DNA from: Neptuniibacter pectenicola
GTDB lineage: Bacteria; Pseudomonadota; Gammaproteobacteria; Pseudomonadales; Balneatricaceae
Assembly (NCBI RefSeq): GCF_001597735.1
Contig: NZ_LUTS01000001.1
Span: 248,001 to 312,000 of the forward strand
Length of the DNA: 64,000 nucleotides
Direction of reading: 5' to 3'
The notes below the pieces were generated by a model that was given only the letters and a program-made list of their open reading frames with translations, did not search any database and was not told where the DNA came from. Made by a program: the position numbers and the translations under genes. This document shows positions 27,200 through 36,244 of this stretch, piece by piece; positions within the stretch are counted from its first letter, which is position 1, and each line of letters opens with the position of its first letter.

Positions 27200-27576
27200 C
27201 ATACTTTTGTGGACAATTCATCCAGAGGGGTAGCTATTGTAAAAGATAGAAATACAGGCTATAAAACTTAAGAACCAACCAATAGGTTTAATACAAACAA
27301 TCATATTGAATAATACAAATATGCTACTCTTGAAATAGCCTTAAAGAACACCATACTGAGGTATTATGGAATAAAAAAGATAACGGCGATTCAGTTACGT
27401 AGCTATTTTGTTTAAGATCGCCTACTCATACGCAATCAACTACAAGGATGTTAAAACGATTTATTGTTAGCGCTAATGAGAATTTGTGAAATTAGCGGTT
27501 TGAATCAAAGCTTACATTTCTGGCTAGAAGTGACCTCACATGATTACCTCAACAAAAATAAAAAGAGATTAAATAA

Positions 27577-29592
27577 GTGGCACGCAGTCATCAGAAGTAC
27601 GCAGCAAACTACACTAATCCTGCGGTCTTTTCTCAAAAAGAAATTGATCAGGCTTGGGATAGGTTTCTCTGTGGTGTTGAGAAATCTGAACCCATTAAGG
27701 TAAGAAGCAGTATTATTAATTCTTGGGAGCGTTGCCAATCTAATGGTGTCAACCCGTCGACTAAACTTGCTCCAATTGTAGCCTCTCAGGAGGCCTTAGA
27801 TTTAACCCGAATTCAAAACCGCGACTTACTTCTCTGCTCTCAGTCCACAATTGATCTGGCAAAAGTACTGCTTAACGATTTAGAAACCGTTTTATTTATT
27901 ACCGACAGAAACGCACTTAACATCGAGATTGTTGGCGATCCAAGAACATTAGATAGTGCAAGAGATATCAGTTTGCTACCAGGAAGCGGCTGGCAAGAAA
28001 TATTCTCTGGATCCAATGCGGTAGGAACAGCAATAGAATCCAACCTTCCCACTCAAGTACATGGCCAAGAGCACTTTTGCGAGGGTTTTAAACCTTGGAG
28101 TTGTACCGCAGCTTGTATTTATGACCCTTATGATAAACAACGAATTGGGGTGATTGATATATCAGGTTTATCCGCAAACTTTGACCGTTTTCACCTCCCT
28201 TTGGTTGTTTCGTGGGCCAACACTATTCAGGCTGAACTTGAGGCATTAAATACTCTACGCTGGGCAAAAATTGAAGAAGCTATTCTTGCAGATACCAAAT
28301 TAAACAGCGCTGATGATTTCCTTCTCTTCGACAAGCAGGGCCGATTTATCAGCTCAAATACCAACGACGAAGAGCTTTTAAGAAGCTTTATTCCTCAGTA
28401 TAAAAATAATAAGAGATTCCGGTTGAATCTGGAAAGATATGGTGGTGAGGAAAGAGAACTTGAATCTCTTTCATTTAATTCTTCAATGGATAGTTGGATT
28501 CAGCCAATCGCAGACCCTAAACGTAAAAGTGAATTGTTAGGTTTCAAAGTCCACCTACCAGGTAGCGACACAATAGCTAAAGCTTCCCACAAATATACTC
28601 ATACAGAAAAAAACGTTTCAAGATCTAGTGATTCATCCGATGTCAGCGCCCTTAATCTAGGATCATCACTCGATAACGATAAAGTAAAATTAGCGGCTAA
28701 ATCACCTTTGCCGATTTTATTACTTGGAGATACTGGGTCAGGTAAGGAATATGTTGCGAAAGCTGTTCACGCTGAATACGCCAGACCGGATGCCCCTTTT
28801 GTAGCCTTAAATTGTGGAGCTTTTTCTAAAGATTTACTCAATGGGGAATTATTCGGGTATATCGAAGGCGCATTTACTGGCGCAAAAAAAGGCGGTATGG
28901 CTGGCAAAATTGAAGCTGCCAATGGAGGTATTCTTTTTCTTGATGAAATTGGAGAAATGCCATTAGAAATACAACCAGTATTCTTGCGAGTACTGCAAGA
29001 AATGGAAATTTATCGCGTAGGCGAAACGAAACCCAGACCTGTAAAATTCAAACTCATAGCAGCTACCAATATTGATTTAAAGCAAGCCGTTGCTGAAGGC
29101 CGCTTCCGAAAAGATCTATATTATAGAATCGCCAATATCGTACTCAAACTCAATCCACTCTCCGAACGGAAGGAAGAAATACCCGGGTTAATTGAATCAA
29201 TTTTGTATCGGATTAGCTTTGAATATAAAACTGACCGAAAGTTTGTTTCTGATGAACTCCTCGAAAAATTACAGTCACTCCCATGGCCTGGTAACATTAG
29301 GGAACTTTCTAATGTTCTTGAATATATGGTTTTTATGTCAACTGGAAATGTATTAATGACAACTGACCTCCCTCCAGAATACATAGAAGACGAGAACATC
29401 ATTCATACTGATTTAAAAATCATTAAACAATTACTCCCTGAAAATGAAAAACTTATTAGCCTGGAAGACGCAGAAAAAACCAATATTGCAATAGCGATAA
29501 AAACGAATAATGGAAATATGACCAAAGCAGCAAAATTACTGGGCATAGCAAAAAGCACACTTTATCAGAAAGTAAAAAAATATAGCCTATAG
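27577..29592 (+). CDS. AcoR-like sigma-54-dependent transcriptional activator
   Basis: 671 residues. The N-terminal part (about 60-210) is a GAF-like sensor of the AcoR type ([31 protein letters not shown]). An AAA+ domain follows, with Walker A GDTGSGKE at about 383-390, the sigma-54 contact loop GAFTGA at 431-436 and Walker [14 protein letters not shown] at about 451. The C-terminus is a Fis-type helix-turn-helix ([21 protein letters not shown]). It starts at GTG 27577 with a weak upstream AGAG. As an enhancer-binding protein it should switch on -24/-12 promoters in response to an aromatic, ketone or alcohol-like ligand, most likely the DUF1302 operon and perhaps the BVMO operon. Confidence 0.93.
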   Translation: MARSHQKYAANYTNPAVFSQKEIDQAWDRFLCGVEKSEPIKVRSSIINSWERCQSNGVNPSTKLAPIVASQEALDLTRIQNRDLLLCSQSTIDLAKVLLNDLETVLFITDRNALNIEIVGDPRTLDSARDISLLPGSGWQEIFSGSNAVGTAIESNLPTQVHGQEHFCEGFKPWSCTAACIYDPYDKQRIGVIDISGLSANFDRFHLPLVVSWANTIQAELEALNTLRWAKIEEAILADTKLNSADDFLLFDKQGRFISSNTNDEELLRSFIPQYKNNKRFRLNLERYGGEERELESLSFNSSMDSWIQPIADPKRKSELLGFKVHLPGSDTIAKASHKYTHTEKNVSRSSDSSDVSALNLGSSLDNDKVKLAAKSPLPILLLGDTGSGKEYVAKAVHAEYARPDAPFVALNCGAFSKDLLNGELFGYIEGAFTGAKKGGMAGKIEAANGGILFLDEIGEMPLEIQPVFLRVLQEMEIYRVGETKPRPVKFKLIAATNIDLKQAVAEGRFRKDLYYRIANIVLKLNPLSERKEEIPGLIESILYRISFEYKTDRKFVSDELLEKLQSLPWPGNIRELSNVLEYMVFMSTGNVLMTTDLPPEYIEDENIIHTDLKIIKQLLPENEKLISLEDAEKTNIAIAIKTNNGNMTKAAKLLGIAKSTLYQKVKKYSL

Positions 29593-29743
29593 AGCAAATC
29601 GAACAAAAAACATTCAAAAAACCAAAAAATCAACAATCTATTCCTTTCTTTTTGAAGCACCTTGTAATCGTGAACTTCATACGTATCCTCTTTTATAGAA
29701 AAATGTGAAGATTCATTTTAAGCTAGGCAGGTGACACGTTTTT

Positions 29744-29786
29744 GGCGAGCTAATTTGTTCAGTACCCCTCAGCCTTTTAGCTCACC
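29744..29786 (+). terminator. hairpin after the activator gene
   Basis: GGCGAGCTAA (29744-29753) pairs with TTAGCTCACC (29777-29786) at 9 of 10 positions across a 23-nt loop. A CCACTTTTAAGTGG palindrome follows at once. This may end the activator transcript, although the T-run is short. The stretch 29593-30041 has no gene. Confidence 0.35.
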
Positions 29787-30041
29787 ACTTTTAAGTGGCA
29801 ATACAACTAACTAAAAAGTACAGCATCTAATTTAGGACAGTATAAAACAAAAACCTTATAAACTTTATTAATAGAAACTAAATAACTGCCAAACAAAACA
29901 TTCCTAAGCCATCATAACAACTAAAATTAATTCAAAGAAAACAAAGAAATTTTCAATTATTTGATCCGCATAAAAGGTAGAATTCTTTCGACATTAGAAA
30001 CCTTCTACATAAAAATTTTACTTAGATTTTAAGTTTTTTTG

Positions 30042-30098
30042 TTATGGTGGGCTGGGCTTTTCGGTCGCCCCCGACTGCTTGGCCTGCCACCCTTTTTT
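30042..30098 (+). ncRNA. unassigned structured RNA element, copy 1
   Basis: TTATGGTGGGCT opens the element and GCCTGCCACCC plus TTTTTT closes it. TGGTGGG pairs with CCTGCCA, and an inner GTCG/CGAC hairpin lies in the loop. The same opening, loop landmarks (CTTGG) and pairing recur at 30264-30317. The stem plus T-run makes it terminator-like. It lies 360 bp upstream of the BVMO gene in a gene-free leader. I do not recognise it as a known riboswitch class. Confidence 0.55.
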
Positions 30099-30119
30099 AG
30101 GGGGAGGGTTCTCATGTCG

Positions 30120-30199
30120 AATTAGAGATATTAGTTATTTAGTAAATTTTATTCTTTCTCCCCAGAAAGAATACTCTTAAGTCACTTAAATCTCTAATT
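30120..30199 (+). repeat. nested inverted repeats between the two RNA elements
   Basis: AATTAGAGAT (30120-30129) is the reverse complement of ATCTCTAATT (30190-30199). Inside lies a perfect hairpin, ATTCTTTCT-CCCC-AGAAAGAAT (30151-30172). Together they could fold as a stem enclosing a second stem, placed exactly between the two copies of the RNA element. Confidence 0.55.
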
Positions 30200-30263
30200 A
30201 ACAATTTTCATCAGCAAGATTTGTACTCCTCTCTACAAGCAATTATACACTTAGTTGTTTGAC

Positions 30264-30317
30264 TTATGGTGGGCTAAGTTTTAGGTTTTCTCCGAATTCT
30301 TGGTCCGCCATCTTTTT
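30264..30317 (+). ncRNA. unassigned structured RNA element, copy 2
   Basis: This begins TTATGGTGGGCT, identical to copy 1 over 12 bases, and ends TCCGCCATCTTTTT. ATGGTGGG pairs with TCCGCCAT, keeping the stem of copy 1 with compensatory changes (for example A-T for the lost pair and T.G/G.T swaps). It is about 145 bp upstream of the BVMO start. Either or both copies could be attenuators in the BVMO leader. Confidence 0.55.
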
Positions 30318-30460
30318 ACTCCCAGACATCACTTATTGATTCAAAAGAAACATTTTTTTATTCAAGACCATTCTGTGGGCAACTTATATATTCATAACTG
30401 TTATTTCAACCAATATTATTTTTACAAAGCTCTAAATAATCATAAAAATGGAGAATCTAT

Positions 30461-32089
30461 ATGAATGCAGCAGCTGATAAAGTAACTGTATTAGATGCAA
30501 TGGTGATTGGTGCTGGTGTTGCGGGTATGTACCAACTTTATAATTTAAGAAAAATGGGCCTAAAGGTACGTGCTTACGAAACAGCAACCGGTGTAGGAGG
30601 TACCTGGTATTGGAATCGCTACCCAGGTGCTCGTTTTGATTCTCAAGCAGAGATCTATCAATACTGGTTTGATGAAGAGATGTATAAGTCTTGGAAACCC
30701 AGCGAGCGTTTCCCTGCTCAACCTGAAACTGAAGAATGGCTAAATTATGTTGCCGACCGTCACGAACTGAAAAAAGACATCCAATTCAGTACTCGTATTA
30801 AGTCTGCTCACTATGACGAAGAGACTAATAGATGGAATGTAGTTACTGATTCGGGAGAGCTAATCAATACTCAGTTTTTACTTGCTTGCTGCGGCATGCT
30901 GTCAGCTCCAATCGAAAACCGCTTTAAGGGCCAAGAAACGTTCCAAGGCGAAACATATCTAACCGGAAAATGGCCGAAAGACGCGAAAAGTTTAACTGGA
31001 AAACGCGTAGCTGTAATTGGTACAGGAGCTACAGGTATACAGGTAATTCAGACAATAGCTCCAGAAGTTAGCTCGATGAAAGTTTTTTGTCGAACTCCTC
31101 AATACGCTATTCCAATGAAAAACCCAAAATATTCTGAACAAGACTGGGCCTATTGGTGTGAACGTTATGATGAGACAAAAGACAAAGTAATGAACTCTTT
31201 TGCCGGTTTTGACTATGATTTCACAGCAAAACCATGGCATGAATCTACTGAAGAAGAGAGACTCGCTGTCCTTGAGAAACATTGGGAAGAAGGCTCACTT
31301 TCATTATGGTTAGCTAGTTACTCAGAAATTTTCTTTGATGAAGATATTGCTGAAGAAGTCTCAGAATTCGTACGAAATAAAATGCGTCAACGCTTAGGAA
31401 ATGATGAAAAACTTTGTAACCTTTTAATTCCAACGAAAAATGATTACACCTTCGGTACTCACCGTGTTCCATTAGAATCGAACTACCTTGAAGTCTACCT
31501 ACAAGATAATGTAGAGCCAGTAGATTGCAGAACTACTCCCATCCAAGAATTTGTTCCTGAAGGTATCAAAACTGAAGATGGAACTATTCATGAATTCGAT
31601 GTGATTATTTTAGCGACCGGTTTTGATGCAGGTTCAGGCGCTCTTAGTCGTATTGATTTTCGAGGTCGAGATAACCGTTCATTGAAAGATCAATGGCAGC
31701 AAGAAATTACCACGGCAATGGGCCTCCAAGTACATGGGTACCCAAACCTATTTACAACAGGCGCGCCTCTTGCTCCATCAGCTGCGCTCTGCAATATGAC
31801 AACTTGTCTTCAGTATCAAGTTGACTGGATCACAAATTGTATAGATTTTGCACTAAAAAACGGTAAGAAAACAATAGAAGTATCCAAAGAAGTAGAAAAT
31901 GCATGGGTCAAGCATCACGATGAAGTGGCTTCAAAAACGTTGGTTGTAAAAACAGACTCATGGTACATGGGATCCAATGTAGAAGGTAAACCTCGCCGAT
32001 TATTGTCATACATTGGTGGTGTTGGCGATTATCATAATAGATGCGATGAAATTGCTGAAAAAGGCTATCCAGGATTCAAAATAGATTAA
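30461..32089 (+). CDS. Baeyer-Villiger-type flavin monooxygenase
   Basis: 542 residues of the class B flavoprotein monooxygenase family. The FAD Rossmann motif GAGVAG is near residue 18, followed by GVGGTWYWNRYPGARFD. The NADPH Rossmann motif GTGATG is at 187, and ATGFDAG comes near 387. The BVMO fingerprint FXGXXXHXXXWP occurs at 161-172 as FQGETYLTGKWP, with Leu167 in the His position. Such enzymes insert oxygen next to a ketone, giving an ester or lactone. The adjacent MetX-like hydrolase would cleave that ester. Substrate is unknown; the context of hydrophobic transport genes suggests a cyclic or long-chain ketone. GGAG precedes the ATG. Confidence 0.9.
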   Translation: MNAAADKVTVLDAMVIGAGVAGMYQLYNLRKMGLKVRAYETATGVGGTWYWNRYPGARFDSQAEIYQYWFDEEMYKSWKPSERFPAQPETEEWLNYVADRHELKKDIQFSTRIKSAHYDEETNRWNVVTDSGELINTQFLLACCGMLSAPIENRFKGQETFQGETYLTGKWPKDAKSLTGKRVAVIGTGATGIQVIQTIAPEVSSMKVFCRTPQYAIPMKNPKYSEQDWAYWCERYDETKDKVMNSFAGFDYDFTAKPWHESTEEERLAVLEKHWEEGSLSLWLASYSEIFFDEDIAEEVSEFVRNKMRQRLGNDEKLCNLLIPTKNDYTFGTHRVPLESNYLEVYLQDNVEPVDCRTTPIQEFVPEGIKTEDGTIHEFDVIILATGFDAGSGALSRIDFRGRDNRSLKDQWQQEITTAMGLQVHGYPNLFTTGAPLAPSAALCNMTTCLQYQVDWITNCIDFALKNGKKTIEVSKEVENAWVKHHDEVASKTLVVKTDSWYMGSNVEGKPRRLLSYIGGVGDYHNRCDEIAEKGYPGFKID

Positions 32090-32126
32090 CGGTTTTTACA
32101 TCCTCTATCTAAAGTAGGTGCTTGAT

Positions 32127-33173
32127 ATGAGTATTTATTACACTCAAGAAATCCATGGTCCTTATGAATTAATAAATATCGGTGATTTACAACTTGAGGA
32201 AGGCGGTAATATTCCAAATTGTATGCTTGCTGTAGCCACATTCGGAGAGCTTAACCCTGAAAAAAATAACGCTATTCTTATTCCTACTTGGTATTCAGGT
32301 ACCAATAAGATTATGGAACAGGTGTACATCGGGGAAGGGAGAGCTTTAGACCCGTCTGAATATTTCATCATTATTGTCAATCAAATAGGTAATGGTCTTT
32401 CAACGTCCCCAAGTAACTTTTCCGGGAGTTTAAAAGGGGCACGATTCCCACTTGTGCGCATAGGGGACGATGTCAGAGCTCAACATAGGCTTCTAACAGA
32501 GCACTATGGTTTAGAGAGCCTTTCTTTAGTCTTTGGTGGTTCCATGGGAGCTCAACAAAGCTATGAATGGGCCGTTCGCTATCCTGATTTTGTGAAACGT
32601 GCAGCGTCTTTGGCTGGAACAGCTAAAAACACAGAACATGACTTCATCTTTGCAGAAACGTTGATTGAAGCCATCGAATCAGATCCTAACTTTAAGGATG
32701 GTTTTTACAATCTCGGCTCCGAAGTGGCTGAAGGTTTAGAACGCCATGCAAAACTGTGGACAGTGATGGGGTGGAGCACTGATTTTTTTGCTAAAAAGAG
32801 GCATAAAGATCTTGGGCACGCCAACATCAGGGGCTTTGTTAATGATTTCATGATTGAATACTTCGCGCAAATGGATCCGAACAATCTACTTAGAATGATT
32901 TGGAAATGGCAAAGAGGTGATGTCAGTCGTCATACAGCAGGTGACCTTCCCGCTGCGCTTGGCAGGATCAAAGCCAAAACGTATGTAATGCCAATCAGTC
33001 ATGATATGTTCTTCACTGTAGATGATTGCCGTACTGAACAGCAAATGATTCCAGGAAGTGAATTGCGACCGATAATATCCATTGATGGACACCTTGGCCT
33101 TTTTGGTACTGACGAACAGATGATACATCAAGTGGATGAATATCTTGATGAATTACTAAGCATGGATCTCTAA
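32127..33173 (+). CDS. alpha/beta hydrolase, MetX-like, probable esterase for the BVMO product
   Basis: 348 residues with an alpha/beta hydrolase fold related to homoserine O-acetyltransferase. The nucleophile elbow GGSMGAQQSYEWAVRYP gives Ser139. A late Asp lies in the SHDMFFTVDD region, and His322 in IDGHLGLFG completes the triad. Relatives in catabolic loci act as esterases rather than in methionine synthesis; no met genes are near. ATG 32127 has AGGTG about 7 nt upstream and is preferred to the GTG at 32118. It follows the BVMO by 37 bp and ends before a terminator at 33309, so the two form an operon. Confidence 0.85.
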   Translation: MSIYYTQEIHGPYELINIGDLQLEEGGNIPNCMLAVATFGELNPEKNNAILIPTWYSGTNKIMEQVYIGEGRALDPSEYFIIIVNQIGNGLSTSPSNFSGSLKGARFPLVRIGDDVRAQHRLLTEHYGLESLSLVFGGSMGAQQSYEWAVRYPDFVKRAASLAGTAKNTEHDFIFAETLIEAIESDPNFKDGFYNLGSEVAEGLERHAKLWTVMGWSTDFFAKKRHKDLGHANIRGFVNDFMIEYFAQMDPNNLLRMIWKWQRGDVSRHTAGDLPAALGRIKAKTYVMPISHDMFFTVDDCRTEQQMIPGSELRPIISIDGHLGLFGTDEQMIHQVDEYLDELLSMDL

Positions 33174-33308
33174 TTTTTTAAAGGAAGGAATTCCAACTTA
33201 ACTCCTAGTAACAGGGATATTCTAAAACATTAGTCAGACCTCATAGTTAAAGAAATGGGAGGTCTAACCAAGTTGTTGCGCTTTCTTGTTACTGGTTTTG
33301 AAAGCAAA

Positions 33309-33345
33309 AAAGAGTCATATGGTTTTACCTATGGCTCTTTTCGTT
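33309..33345 (+). terminator. terminator of the BVMO-esterase operon
   Basis: AAAGAGTCATA (33309-33319) pairs with TATGGCTCTTT (33330-33340), with one T.G pair, and TTCGTTT follows. It is 136 bp after the esterase stop. Confidence 0.75.
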
Positions 33346-33700
33346 TCCTGAGCCTGATTACTGCTTTCTACCAACACTGCTGATGGGCTAAGGGCTGATA
33401 GGAGTAAGGCTGAAGCGATGGGTATTCTTCTTAATTGTGCTGTGCGTTAAGTGAGCGACCTAAATATTTTATAACCTTCAGTGTCTATCTGAGTATTTTT
33501 ACATACTTAGGGGCGTCAATAGAGAACTTTGCTTGATTTGACCCAACTGATTCAGGTGGAAGGTGGCAATAATGTCGTCACCAATGTAGCCTTTATGTCC
33601 TTCTTTGAAAGGTACTCTAAGCTATTTGGAAAACCTCATGAATTAAGGCTACTTTTCAACAATAGCCTTCCAAATAAATTGTGTAAATATAGTAAGAATT
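33346..33700 (+). pseudogene. gene-poor stretch with two short open fragments
   Basis: No intact gene is visible here. Two short plus-strand open stretches stand out: one ending DRSKAEAMGILLNCAVR before a TAA near 33450, and one from 33529 containing TQLIQVEGGNNVVTNVAFM and SFFERYSKLFGKP. Neither matches a family I can name. Their position beside the right island end suggests decayed genes, perhaps mobility genes, but this is only positional. Confidence 0.2.
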
Positions 33701-33764
33701 TATCAACTTTTATTGAAATAAAGCTTCACGGTATACTTATCACAATCTTTATTGTAAGCCTACA
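33701..33764 (-). mobile_element. right end of the Tn7-like or Mu-like island
   Basis: Read on the minus strand from 33764, the sequence starts TGTAGGCTTACAATAAAG and matches the left end over 25 bases with 2 mismatches. A second, weaker 17-bp site (33701-33717, minus-strand TTCAATAAAAGTTGATA) lies inside. The ends thus face each other across 14.4 kb holding the whole catabolic cluster. Confidence 0.6.
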
Positions 33765-33810
33765 TTGTCGGTTTACAATAGCGTTGAAATGACAAAACGG
33801 GCCTCAGGGC
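33765..33810 (+). repeat. collapsed direct copy of the gcvP downstream region
   Basis: 33765-33780 equals 19315-19330 and 33781-33810 equals 19417-19446, joined without the 86 bp that separates them at the left. The copy stops inside the gcvP terminator stem. It immediately abuts the right island end, so it marks the outer flank of the island. Confidence 0.8.
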
Positions 33811-33886
33811 TGATGAAGTAAGCACTTTTCAAGCATTATTTAACACCTTGACGATTAACCCGCTTCTCTTAGTGGATTACGTCTTA

Positions 33887-34762
33887 TCACCTCTCACTGT
33901 TTCGGCGAATACCTGCCAATGCGGAACCACATACGATAGCAATACAAGCCCATAGCGCAGCCCAACTAGGCTCTGCTTCACCGGATATAATTAATAACAA
34001 AACTGAGATTAAAGGTGCGGCATAAGCAAGTACGCCTAATAACTGAATATTCCCATGTTTAATGCCATAGTCCCATGTGAAAAATGCGATACCAACGGGG
34101 CCTAAGCCCAACCCGACTACACCCATCCATTGGCGTGTATTAAGCGACCATACGGTATCTTCCCATAAAAGGTGGCAGGCAATTGCTAAAAGAGCTGTCA
34201 CTAAGCAAAACCAACCAACAGCATCAGTGGGCACTTCCCTAACACCCCTACTAATCACTGAATAACCAGACCATATAAATGCACAGAGCAGTGCCAACAA
34301 ATAGCCACTCATATATTCAGAACTGAAAGCACTATCGTTTTTACTAATCAGTATCCAGCAGCCTATAAGGGCGATAAGTGCACCGCATATATGCTGCCCC
34401 TTAAGTTTCTCGTTAGGTAAAAATGCAGCAAAGATAACGATCAATAATGGCCATAAATAAGCCAGTAAACTCACTTCGACCGCAGGCGCATTACTCATCG
34501 CCACAAAATAACACAAATGATACCCAAAATACCCACCTACACCCACGAACCATGCAACAGGTGTCTGACGTAAATAGCGCAAGCCTAAATGCCCTTGATA
34601 TAACCACTTTAGGCTCATAAGAAGAAAGGCGATGATAAATGTCATCGCCATCATCTGAAATGCTGGAATAGCTCCATCAGTGAGACGAGTAAATAAAGCC
34701 AATGTACCCCATAGGACTATAGATATAGAACCTACAAACGTTGCTTTAATTAACTTAGACAT
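33887..34762 (-). CDS. EamA/DMT-family exporter (YddG-like)
   Basis: 291 residues with ten hydrophobic helices and the EamA duplication (first half about 5-138, second about 148-285). The pattern VGGYFGYHLCYFVAMSNAPAV and the C-terminal LGVLAYAAPLISVLLL resemble the YddG aromatic amino acid exporter group of the DMT superfamily. It sits in the inner membrane and exports small metabolites; the substrate is not certain. It lies head to tail with an AraC regulator (34848, same strand, 85-bp gap), which may control it. Confidence 0.82.
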   Translation of the reverse strand: MSKLIKATFVGSISIVLWGTLALFTRLTDGAIPAFQMMAMTFIIAFLLMSLKWLYQGHLGLRYLRQTPVAWFVGVGGYFGYHLCYFVAMSNAPAVEVSLLAYLWPLLIVIFAAFLPNEKLKGQHICGALIALIGCWILISKNDSAFSSEYMSGYLLALLCAFIWSGYSVISRGVREVPTDAVGWFCLVTALLAIACHLLWEDTVWSLNTRQWMGVVGLGLGPVGIAFFTWDYGIKHGNIQLLGVLAYAAPLISVLLLIISGEAEPSWAALWACIAIVCGSALAGIRRNSER

Positions 34763-34847
34763 ACACCTACCTCAACAAAAAATACTCATAATCAAAAACG
34801 AAATTGTATCGTCTCAACAGGAGTGAATCTTTGCCGATTAGGCGGGA

Positions 34848-35579
34848 TTATTTACCGATCTGGCGAAAGTAACTCGGGGGGTGATCAAAGTGCTTACGAA
34901 AACGGTCACTAAAACTAGCGGCACTGCGATAACCAACTTGGTCTGCGATTTTTTGAATACTTAATTCCCCCCTCTCTAAGAGCCTCCAAGCTTGCTGCAT
35001 CCGTTTTTCTGTAAGGTATTGCTGTGGTGTCATACCCAACTGGCGACGAAAAAGCTCACTCAGTTGGCGAGCACTCAGATTAGCAATAGCCGCTAACTGT
35101 GTATGAGACACACGTTCGTGAAAGTGTTTATCAAGGTAGTTACGGGCAACGTCAATACGTCTATCTAGGTTTAAGGCCTCACCAAAGCGCTCATGTAGTA
35201 ACTGTATAAGTAATAACAACATCTGCCTTTCAGTGCTCCGGCTAACCCCCTCTTTCTTCAATTGATTGTGTAAAAAGGAGACATAATGAACCAGAGCGGC
35301 GTCAAGCTTAATAAATGCAGGTAAACGATCTAACTCTGGCGTCAATACTGCAGGTACATCAGCAACCACAAAAAGGTTTTGATCAGGTGCAGCAAACCCA
35401 TGCTCCTGACCCGCAGCGATCACCGCAATCTGTTGAGAGGATACTTCCCCTTCCTGACAACCTACACTCATAGATAAGCCACCGACAACGGGTAAAACCA
35501 GCTGATGATAGTCATGGTGATGGCTATGATTTTCAGAGCTATAGCTACGAAGTTCCAACATTAAATTTGATTGTTTCAT
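34848..35579 (-). CDS. AraC-family regulator with cupin N-terminus
   Basis: 243 residues. The N-terminal cupin domain carries ENHSHHHDYHQLVLPVVGG, whose histidines may bind a metal or form the ligand site. The C-terminal AraC domain has VSHTQLAAIANLSARQLSELF as the first helix-turn-helix and QKIADQVGYRSAASFSDRFRK as the second. I placed the start at ATG 35579, because the longer reading adds 25 residues foreign to the family; no strong ribosome site was seen. It probably activates the adjacent EamA exporter gene. Confidence 0.82.
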   Translation of the reverse strand: MKQSNLMLELRSYSSENHSHHHDYHQLVLPVVGGLSMSVGCQEGEVSSQQIAVIAAGQEHGFAAPDQNLFVVADVPAVLTPELDRLPAFIKLDAALVHYVSFLHNQLKKEGVSRSTERQMLLLLIQLLHERFGEALNLDRRIDVARNYLDKHFHERVSHTQLAAIANLSARQLSELFRRQLGMTPQQYLTEKRMQQAWRLLERGELSIQKIADQVGYRSAASFSDRFRKHFDHPPSYFRQIGK

Positions 35580-35689
35580 AACAATGATTGTACAGGTGAG
35601 TACATTATAATATCCATATCCGCTTATGGCACAAAGGGACATAACAGCACACAAAAAAAGCAGCAGCTTTTACCATTGAAGACTCACGC

Positions 35690-35850
35690 TAGCCCCCATA
35701 CTCCTGCGTGGGATGGGTATTTACCACTCTGGCTTCGCATTCCGGAAAACCAATGGAATAATACACAAGCTCAACCTCCGGTTACGTTACCACGCGGAGC
35801 ATGGAAACGAGGTGAGACCCACTGCATTACCACGCGGAGCGTGGGAGCGA
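35690..35850. repeat. REP-like repeat block A
   Basis: This block contains a CCTGCGTGGG palindrome near its start and two CCACGCGGAGC(G/A)TGG palindromes at about 35789 and 35828, each followed by GAAACGAGG or GAGCGA. The block is paralogous to 37150-37345, sharing interspersed stretches such as CACAAGCTCAA and TGGAATA. The RAYT transposase gene lies between the two blocks. Confidence 0.75.
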
Positions 35851-35973
35851 TATAATTACAACTTAAGTCTACAACCTAACTGTACAAAAAATAATCATTT
35901 GGTACTGGAGCTATTCCACTTTCCTCTAACAATGCTCATAGTGTCGAAAACAATAAAATATAGGAGCATCGTT

Positions 35974-36234
35974 ATGAGTCTACTCGGGTCAATTAAGTCT
36001 TTATTTTCACCCCTGCCTGATGGCGCCATTCGCTATAAAGGCTACACCATTGCGGCCCTACCAGAGGAAGAGTTTGGTCGGTACCGGTTGCATGCAGTCA
36101 TCAGCAAAAAGAATAATCACCGTAGCTATACCTTAATTGACCGTGTTGCGGATAAGCAAAACTGTATAACACTGACGCATCAAAAAGCGAAAAGCCTCAT
36201 TGATCAAAAAGGCGATAAGATCTTCGCCCATTAA
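35974..36234 (+). CDS. HlyU-family small protein
   Basis: 86 residues, beginning MSLLGSIKSLFSPLPDGAI, with the family pattern of an IRYKGYTI strand, a central basic region and the ending KAKSLIDQKGDKIF. It is named after HlyU in Vibrio but is a different, small PF10115-type family of unknown biochemical role. TAGGAG lies 9 nt upstream of ATG 35974. I rejected the longer upstream reading from 35713, which runs through REP repeats. Confidence 0.8.
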   Translation: MSLLGSIKSLFSPLPDGAIRYKGYTIAALPEEEFGRYRLHAVISKKNNHRSYTLIDRVADKQNCITLTHQKAKSLIDQKGDKIFAH

Positions 36235-36244
36235 GCACTAAAAA

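Noticed and set aside
33529-33792. 87-codon open frame as a real gene
   Set aside because: It crosses the right island end and the collapsed gcvP copy, has a TTG start without a ribosome site and no family match.
35713-35973. N-terminal extension of the HlyU-like gene
   Set aside because: It runs through REP palindromes; a good ribosome site and the family start lie at ATG 35974.
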